A stretch of 64,000 nucleotides of DNA from Pseudofabraea citricarpa (taxonomy: Eukaryota; Ascomycota; Leotiomycetes; Helotiales; Dermateaceae), in assembly GCA_029641185.1 (NCBI GenBank), contig JAPWGK010000009.1, positions 74,501-138,500 on the forward strand. Direction: 5' to 3'. Numbering within the stretch: the first letter of the stretch is position 1; the number at the start of each line of letters is the position of its first letter. This document shows positions 56,595-64,000 of the stretch, piece after piece. The position numbers and the translations under genes are program-made. The notes below the pieces were generated by a model. The model saw only the letters and a list, made by a program, of their open reading frames with translations. It had not been told where the DNA came from and did no database searches.

Positions 56595-59500
56595 ACTAAT
56601 ATATTTATAATATATTAGGAAGATAGAAAGCTTTATATTAATCCTAGAGAATTATTTTATTATATTAGATATATAAATAATAGTATTATATATAGATATA
56701 AGGTAAATAGTTTCTTATTTTATATATAATATATTACTAATATATTAGTAATATATTAGGCTTAATTTTTAACTATAAGAAATTTACGTACTTATATCCT
56801 TAGTTATAATATTCGTATTATAATAATTCGGAAGGGTATAATCTCTACTAAGAAGAGTCGTTTTATAATTAATATAAAAGTACTTTATTAATATATTAGA
56901 AATAGATTACTAATATATTATAAAGTTCTATTAGGCGATTATAAAGAATTATAACCTTTTATTTACTCTAGCTAATAAGGCTAATAATAATATTACTCTA
57001 GTAATTATTTTCTCTCTTCTAATATCTCTTACTCTAATTAAGGGTTTACTAAAGCCTTAGCTTCTTAAAAAGAGGTAATACTATCCTTTTATCCCTAAAA
57101 AGGCTAATAGTTTTATAAGTATTTTTAAATTAATTAATAATATATTACTAATATATTATAATATAATAAAGCTATAATAAAGCGTCTAAGTAGCTATAAG
57201 TTTAAGTATAAGGTATATAAAAAAGCAAAGACTAATAAGTTATCCCTAATATATTATAAATATATTCCTAATATATTATTCTAGAATACTCTAATATATA
57301 TAGAACTTATAATATTTTCGATAATTTTACTAATTTAAAGGTAAAAGAAGAGAATAAGCTAATTTATATTAGTTCTCGTTTAATTACTCCTACTTCTTTA
57401 ACTTTATTAGATAATAATACTAAGAAAGCTACTACTAAGGGAGCTACTACTAAGGGAGCTATTAAGAGAGCTATTAAGGGAGCTACTAAGGGAGACGTTA
57501 AGAGAGGAAATTAAAAATAAATTTGAGAATAATTTTAGAATAAATTAATAATATATTTATAATATATTAAATATAAAGTTTTAAAGATACCTAATAAAAG
57601 CCTAATTTTTTAATATTATTACTATTACTAGTAAACGTAATTATAACAGATAATACTTAGTAATAAGATAATTTGTTTTAAGTTTACCTTTAAAAGAAAA
57701 AAAAAGTATAAAAAGTATATAATATATTACAAATATATTCCTAATATATTACTTACGTCTATCTAATAATAAGTCTTCCTCCTCCTAATATAAGCGTAAC
57801 TATTATCTAGTTATATTTATCTCTAATTATTTATTCTTTAACTTAATATAATAAATTCGAGTAAACTTAGCTTTATTATAAAAGATATTAGCCTAAGAGT
57901 AACGTAAAGATCTAATTATATTATAAGATATTAGGAATCGATTATAAATATATTAGTAATATATTCTATAAAATTAACCTTTTATTATAACTCCTTAATT
58001 AGGATCTAGTAAATCCTAAGGATAAAGCTTAAGAAAAAATAAATAAGCTATTATCTTCTTAATCTAAATTATCTTATTATTCTAAGTTTTGCTTTTTCCT
58101 AGCTTTTAAAACTATAATATATTAGTAATATATTAAGGATATATTATAAAAGGGAAATATATAAAATCTTATTTATATATAAAAATATTATATAAATAAA
58201 AAGCTATTATATTATATATAGTTTATATTATATTATATTTTACTATTAAATTAAAGTATATCGCGCTAATTAAGTATTTATCTACTAACCTATTAGTAAT
58301 AGATTTATAATATATTAATAAACGATTATATATAATTTTACTACTTTTAGTAAAATAATTCTTACTCTAATTAAATTACTCTTAAAATAAGTTTATTCTA
58401 TTATATTTATATACTACTTTTAATTCTAGAATTTACTAACTAGGATTTAACTATAATAAGGATTTAACCCTAATATAATATAAGGCTATTTCTTATACTT
58501 AGCCTAAGCTTTAACCTAGGCTAAAGTTAAAAGGTTACCTAAAAAATATCGTTAATATATTCCTAATATATTAAGAATATATTATAAACTAATTAGCAGA
58601 TTATATAGAGTATAATACTCTTATAATAATTAGATATATAATAATTATTTTATTAGTTATTATATAGCTTTACTAGAAGAACTCGTTCTTATAATAATAA
58701 TAATTCCTCTTTTAAAGTAGATATTATAATAAATAATTATATACTAGACTTAGAATTATTATAATCGCTTAAATTTATTAATATCTAAAAGATACTAGCT
58801 AAACCCTAGGTAATATATTAGTAATATATTAGTAAGAGATTAGGAATATATTACTAGATATTTGCTTAGAGTTTATATTTATTATAATATAAAGAAACCT
58901 TATTTTATAAAGATATTACTATTTAATCGACTAATTATTATTCTACGTAGCTATAATTTGGAATACCTTATAAAATATTTTATAATATATCTTAGTATTA
59001 TCCTAGTTAACAAATATACGAATAAATATTATATCTTAGGTAATATATTAGTAATATATTCTAAATATATTTAGAATTATTTACTTTTATTAACTTATAA
59101 GAGAAAAGCTATAAAAATAATCTTAAAGATATTTATATTATAAACTCTCTTAAAAGATATATTAACCTTAAAGGATTTAAGTATTAAAAGAACTTAAGTA
59201 ACTTATTTGAAATAATAAATAACTATAAAGTTCTTATAATTAATATATATAAATTAAATATATTATAATATATTAGGAATATATTCGGAATATATTAAGA
59301 ATTAAGCTTATTACGTCTTCTTTATTCTAATAATTTATTATATACTTATAATATAATCCTTTAATCTCTTAGCTATAAGAGTAAAAAAGTAACTATTACT
59401 TTCGTAGAATTAAACTTATTTTATTATAATTAATTAGACTCTTATATATCTCCCTAATAGTTATTTTATTAAATAAGGTATAAAAGAATACTAGAAGAAG

Positions 59501-60835
59501 ATTTTTAAGTAATATTATTATAATATATTAGTAATATATTCTAGATAGATTATTAATATATTACTAGTAATAAGCCTAGGATTATTAATTCGTTATATAA
59601 TTAAGATTAAGCTTATAACTAGATCCTTTAGTATATAAGAAAGTAATAAGAGTAGGTAAATATAAATACTATATAATACCTATATAATATATAAGTACTC
59701 CTATAGGTTATAAGGCTAATATAAGTAGAATTAAACCTTATAAGTATATTAGATAAGCTTATTACCTCCCTAAATATAATTAACTCTTATAATATATTAG
59801 TAATAAATTCCAAATATATTCTAAATATATTACCTATTATATACTTTTCTCCTAGTTATATATTATATAATTACTATATAAAATTCAGGTTACGTGTTAA
59901 AATTTAAATTAACTTGTTAAATAAGAAATAATATCTCTTATAATAAGCTATCTTTTAATAAATAAAAAAAGTATTTATTCCCTAGGGCTAAGTAAATATA
60001 ACTAAAAGCGTATATATAATTTCTAGAGATTATCTAGTAATATATTAGTAATAGATCCTTAATATATTAGTAATATATTACTAGAATATTTTTATACCTA
60101 AATTAATATTTATAGCTTTCTTATTAGTTCTTATAAGCCTTTATTCGTTTAAATCGTTACTAAATAGCTAAGAAAAAGCTATTTACTTTTTTTCTTTTAG
60201 TTAATATAAAATATTTTTCTTATTTATTAATAATTATTTAAAGGTAATTTTCTTCGATTTTTATATAAGTAAAATTTAAGATTTCTAAGTCTAAAAATTT
60301 ATATACTAATACTCTAGTATAATTAGAAGCTATTCTCTAGTAATAAGTATTATTTAAGAAGCTAGAATAAGCTTCCTTTTAGGTTCCGACTTAATAAGAG
60401 TAAAATTAAACCTAAATTTATTAATAATATATTACTAATATATTATATAAAACTTATATTCTAGTATAAGATATTAATCTCTTATAATAATATTCGTATT
60501 ATATTTATAATATACGTAACTTTATATTCTAATATATTTAGGAATTTAAGGAGATCCTTAACGTATATTACCTCCCGTACTCTTACTAGGGTATATATAC
60601 TCTTATTAGAGATAATTATATCTTTATCTTATAATATATTAGTAATATATTCCTAATATATTATATATAAGTTTACCTCGTCTTTTAGTCTTTTATTTTC
60701 TCTATTATCTTATAATACTACTAGGTCCTTATACTCTAGTACCTTATTATTACTCTAGGTATTACTAGCTAGAACTTTAAGTAAAATATCTATAGTAATA
60801 GATTAGTAATATATTCGGAATATATTAACAAAATT
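56595..60835. repeat. About twenty clusters of AATATATT in a 10-bp phase
   Basis: The palindrome AATATATT recurs in groups of two to four with two-base spacers (TAATATATTAGTAATATATT type; spacers often AG, AC, CC or GG), so copies are 10 bases apart. Groups are seen near 56,600, 56,735, 56,900, 57,130, 57,250, 57,550, 57,720, 57,955, 58,120, 58,290, 58,560, 58,815, 59,045, 59,265, 59,525, 59,795, 60,045, 60,430, 60,640 and 60,805. Spacing between groups is about 120-390 bases. No such series is seen in the first element, so AT-richness alone does not explain it. Confidence 0.8.
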
Positions 60836-60940
60836 AGTACTTAGAATAACGTATTTGGATATCAAAAGATATAGAACAGGATTTTTCCTTCTACGAAATT
60901 TTTAATACAGCGGGTCGGCTACTCCGCGCTAGCGTTCGGG

Positions 60941-60999
60941 CGCTAGCCGAATCGGGCAGGTGGTGCGAGCTAATCCTAGTAGGTGACCCGACCTATAGT
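60941..60999 (-). repeat. Right terminal inverted repeat of the second element
   Basis: The counterpart of 56242-56300. Just inside it lies a further GC-rich patch with an inverted CGCTAGCG motif (about 60,925-60,945). Confidence 0.85.
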
Positions 61000-61011
61000 C
61001 TCCTCACCTTC

Positions 61012-61794
61012 GGATGGGCAATCTGATGCTTATCGGTGGACTTCCGCATGCATACCCAAAACCCATCTCATTGATTTGGTACCTAATGTGGTGGTACTTC
61101 CATCTGTGCAATGCTTCTAGTTAACGATCAATCTGGCGGAAGCATTTGACTTAAGCAGATTTATATCTCCTTTATGTACAGCGCGCACAACCCAATGATA
61201 TGTTATACCACTCTGTATCAACGTTGCAAATAAATAACGAATCAAATACAATGCGAATCTGTACCTCATATTTATGATTTTAATCTTGATTTTCCTATAA
61301 ATATAATCTGTTGAACGGGAATATGACTCCTGAGAAGTCACGTGAATCATGAGGTCAGGTATGTCCTGTTTGACAGTTGTTCAGGCTATAAAAGCCTCCG
61401 TAATCTTCATACCTACTTCTCTTCTTCATACCATAATAGAAGCTGCTATTCACCATTCCGCGTTCCATCACAAGAAAATCGTACGAAGCATTAACCCAAC
61501 CCAAATCTCAAGAGGTGGTTAGCTGACCTCCTTCTATTCCCACGAGACTGACATTCGATCTACAGTTTATACCGCATGTAGCAGCCATTCTCATACTACT
61601 AGAATTTGTCTCCAAAGTACGTAGATTACCATTTTTTCACCAGCAACAAGCAGCTAACTCCAAGTTCTAGCGATAAAAAGATTCCCTCACTCCGAGGGGC
61701 ACGGCAAAGTTGACTAGAAATTTGTTGCACAGCAGCTTGAGAACGAAAAATATCCTCCGTAAGCCCGGTGATTGCCTGATCACCATATTCCACA
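61012..61794. promoter_or_regulatory. Intergenic region; promoter and leader of the NACHT-ankyrin gene
   Basis: No gene is seen. A TATAAAA box lies at about 61,386 (GCTATAAAAGCC), followed by a pyrimidine-rich stretch (ACCTACTTCTCTTCTTCATACC) at about 61,411. This arrangement resembles a core promoter with a transcription start some 370 bases before the ATG, leaving a long leader that may hold an intron. Confidence 0.5.
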
Positions 61795-64000
61795 ATGGCA
61801 GAAGCCCTTGGAATTGCGTCGCAAATTGCAGAATTGCTCAGCCTGACTGAGGAGATCACACGACTTAACCACAGTAATATCTCAGATATTCACTCCACGC
61901 ATAGCACACAAAAGCAGTATTTACATGAGATTTCAGCCCTAACAGAGGTACTTCTACGCATCAAAGAGACAACTGAGGACGTTGAAGACCAAACTGTTGC
62001 TATGAGCCAACCAGTAACGCTTTCCAAAAGTACCATTACAGACTGCGCCAAAGAACTTGCAGACCTTCGATCTGAATTGGAGAAGCCTTCGCCAAGCATA
62101 TTCTGGCCGCTCAAGGAGAAGACACTTCAAAAACATGTCGATGACCTTCACCGATTTCGGAACATATTCTCCGATTTCTTCACTACCCAGAAACTCGTTA
62201 CTGTATCTGCGACACATCAAGAGCTCATCCGATTGGGCCATCACGAAGGCCAAACAGAACTTTTGGATTGGATTGGTAATCCAGAAGAGACCTCAGGCCT
62301 CGTTCTTACTCCGCTTCCAGGTACTGGTGAATGGTTCATAAAATCGGATTCTTATCAGGACTGGGTTTTAGGTAACGGCTCTTCGTTGCTTTGGTGCCAT
62401 GGACCGCCTGGTGTAGGAAAGTCGATGCTTGCGTCTATTGCACTTCAGCACTTGTCTAAGACTCTTGATAAATCATCGGTCTCCCTTCTACATTACTTCT
62501 GCGACTTTGCAAATCGAAAAGAGCAGAGCAAGGAAGCAATATGGAAGAGCTTGCTGCGGCAGGCCATTGCGCAAGGGCGGGTTCCTGCCCTCCAAACCTT
62601 TGCTAGTGCCAACTCGCAGTCAGAACATCGTCGCCCAGCATCTTCGAAAGATCTACTCAATGCCTTGGATGCTATCTGTTCAAGCAACCAGGTTGTCATC
62701 GTCGTTGATGGACTGGACGAGTTGGATAATGTGAAGGACCTGAAAGGCATCCTAGATCCCTTCATCAAGTACAACTGTAGAATCCTAGTCACAAGCAGGG
62801 ATCTGCCAGAGATTCGTTCTGCTCTTACAATGGCATCAGCCCTGGAAGTGCAAACTGACAGAAATGATTTGAGAACTTATGTGGCTAGTCAATTTGAAGA
62901 GAAGAACTTGGAAGACTTGCTGGAGAAATCCCCTGAGTTATCGACAGAAATCATCAATAGATCAAATGGAATGTAAGTAATGAGCTCTTCTTGAAAGCGC
63001 CCTGGTACTGACATATTAAGCAGCTTCCTTCTGGGGAAATTTTTGGTGAACCATCTTCTAAAGCTGACCACCGCCAATCAGATGCAAAAAGCTCTACAAA
63101 CCTATCCCGTTCATCTGGAGCAGGCATTCGAGTTTAGCTTTAAAAATTTACGCGACTCCTATTTGGCTAATAGAGTAATTGTATGGATTACAACTGCCGA
63201 GAGAAAACTCTCAATGTCCGAATTGATACATGGACTTGCAACAGAACAACGATCTGATGATATTGACGATAAGATGCTGATAGCTTCGGACAGAATTTTG
63301 AGAGTTTGTGAAGGTCTTGTAATTGCAAACCCTCAAGACGGCACCGTGAGTATGGTGCACACCACTGTGTATACGTGGTTTCGCAAACGCGACACCACCT
63401 ATTTCAACGAACAACTCGCAAGATCGTGTTTGTGGTATCTCACCTTACCTCAATTATCAACTGGACTAGTCGATACTGCGGATGAAATGAATGAACGCAT
63501 GGAGAGTCTCCCATTGCTTTCATATGCTGCCCAGCACTGGCAAAAACACGTCCTCAATGATGCAATGGAAGACAGCCTCAAAAGTGCCATAGATGTGTTG
63601 TTGGAAAACGAAAACTTTACCTCCGCTGCATTTCAGGCAATAAACTATAAGAACCACCAGAAAACCCAAGCTATACGATCAGGCAGCTTCGATACAATCC
63701 CCATACATCACTCGGCACTGCATATTGCTGCGTATTGGAACCTGCCGAAAAAGGTATTCGAACTGCTAGCAAATGGCAAAGACTTAAATTCTGTGGACTC
63801 ACAGGGTTGGACTCCATTGCACTGGGCATGTTTTGGGAGAAGCCGAAAGGTAGTCCCACTGCTTATCTTGCACGGAGCCGAGGTAGTTACAAAAGACTCG
63901 GTCGGTTGGACGCCTCTTTTTTGGGCGGTTTTAAATGGTGATGCTACCATGGTTGAGCTTCTCCTCGGAAACAGAGTGAACTATTTGGGCCGAGATATCT
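61795..64000 (+). CDS. NACHT-ankyrin NLR-type protein (3' end outside the window)
   Basis: This is join(61795..62972,63024..>64000); the frame is still open at the window end. The first 718 or so residues are present. An N-terminal helical region (MAEALGIASQIAELLSLTEE...) resembles that of fungal STAND proteins. The NACHT domain starts at about residue 195: Walker A HGPPGVGKSML, Walker B VVIVVDGLDEL and sensor-like RILVTSRDLPEI. A winged-helix/arm region follows (KNLRDSYLANRVIVWITTAERKLSMSELIHGLA, VHTTVYTWF). Ankyrin repeats begin at about residue 625 (SALHIAAYWNLPKKVFELLA, QGWTPLHWACFGRS, VGWTPLFWAVLNGD). Such proteins form oligomers on sensing a ligand and trigger non-self responses or cell death in fungi. 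The gene is intact as far as seen, unlike the NLR relics upstream. Confidence 0.9.

Larger units (their letters stand above)
56239..61000. mobile_element. Second AT-rich element, about 4.76 kb, with 59-bp terminal inverted repeats
   Basis: The ends 56242-56300 and 60941-60999 are inverted copies, matching at 52 of 59 positions. They read ACTAYAGGTCRGGTCACCYA at the outer edge and CCGATTCGGCTAGCG at the inner edge; three of the seven differences are C/T or A/G. An 11-bp direct repeat (TCCTCACCTTC) flanks the whole at 56228-56238 and 61001-61011 and could be a target duplication, though one to three extra bases lie between it and the inverted repeats. The inside is AT-rich with few CpA or TpG and no surviving long frame. 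The superfamily is unclear: long ends and a 9-11 bp duplication would suit a Mutator-like element, while a CACTA start on the left end is an alternative. Confidence 0.75.

Noticed and set aside
58862..59074. A 70-codon frame rich in Ile/Tyr/Leu inside the second element
   Set aside because: AT-rich, RIP-affected DNA makes such hydrophobic frames by chance; there is no known fold.
61001..61011. A 3-bp target duplication with a CACTA-type end for the second element
   Set aside because: The left end can be read as CACTA but the right end reads GACTA, and no matching 3-bp duplication is present at those boundaries. It is kept only as an alternative.
1..64000. tRNA, rRNA or CRISPR features
   Set aside because: I looked for GGTTCRA-type T-arms, rRNA-like blocks and regularly spaced direct repeats, and found none that hold up. 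CRISPR is not expected in a fungus.

Overview
The window is nuclear DNA of a filamentous ascomycete (Pezizomycotina). The genes carry short introns of about 45-100 bases with GTRNGT donors and CTRAY-type branch sites. Two long blocks have almost no CpA or TpG dinucleotides, which is the expected footprint of repeat-induced point mutation (RIP). The gene content (secreted plant-wall hydrolases, a proteinase K-like protease, NLR-type STAND proteins) would suit a plant-associated or saprotrophic fungus. A leotiomycete is my guess, but nothing in the window fixes the class.

Layout. Bases 1-17,000 are a gene-dense core with conserved cellular genes: the tail of a repeat-containing protein, a nucleolin-like Nsr1/Gar2 protein, a complex I NDUFB10-type subunit, mitoribosomal mL54 (MRPL37 type), TFIID subunit TAF7 divergent from a TAF3-like histone-fold protein, a small disordered protein, an NmrA-like reductase and a secreted subtilase. 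Bases 18,000-36,500 are a looser accessory region. It holds an epoxide hydrolase, a linalool dehydratase/isomerase-domain protein, a SnoaL-like protein, an AsaB/CmcJ-type oxidoreductase, a GPI-anchored Cys/Ser/Thr-rich glycoprotein, a putative-cyclase-family enzyme and a beta-lactamase-like serine hydrolase. Together these look like tailoring or catabolic enzymes for a small (possibly terpenoid) molecule, with no scaffold synthase in view.

Between and beyond these are relics: a broken NB-ARC NLR gene, an exon-like fragment, and an NLR N-terminus fused to a Ser/Pro-rich stretch. Bases 39,900-55,300 hold plant-wall genes: a GH43 enzyme, an FAD/BBE-type oxidase and a GH28 exopolygalacturonase. 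The oxidase is split by a 6,753-bp AT-rich element with 23-bp terminal inverted repeats and a perfect 8-bp target-site duplication. Removing the element and one duplication copy restores the reading frame exactly.

A second AT-rich element (about 56,239-61,000) has 59-bp terminal inverted repeats and about twenty clusters of the palindrome AATATATT repeated in a 10-bp phase. The window ends inside an NACHT-ankyrin NLR gene. The most notable items are the element-split oxidase, the unexplained 10-bp-phased arrays, the tailoring-enzyme block and the head-to-head TFIID subunit pair.
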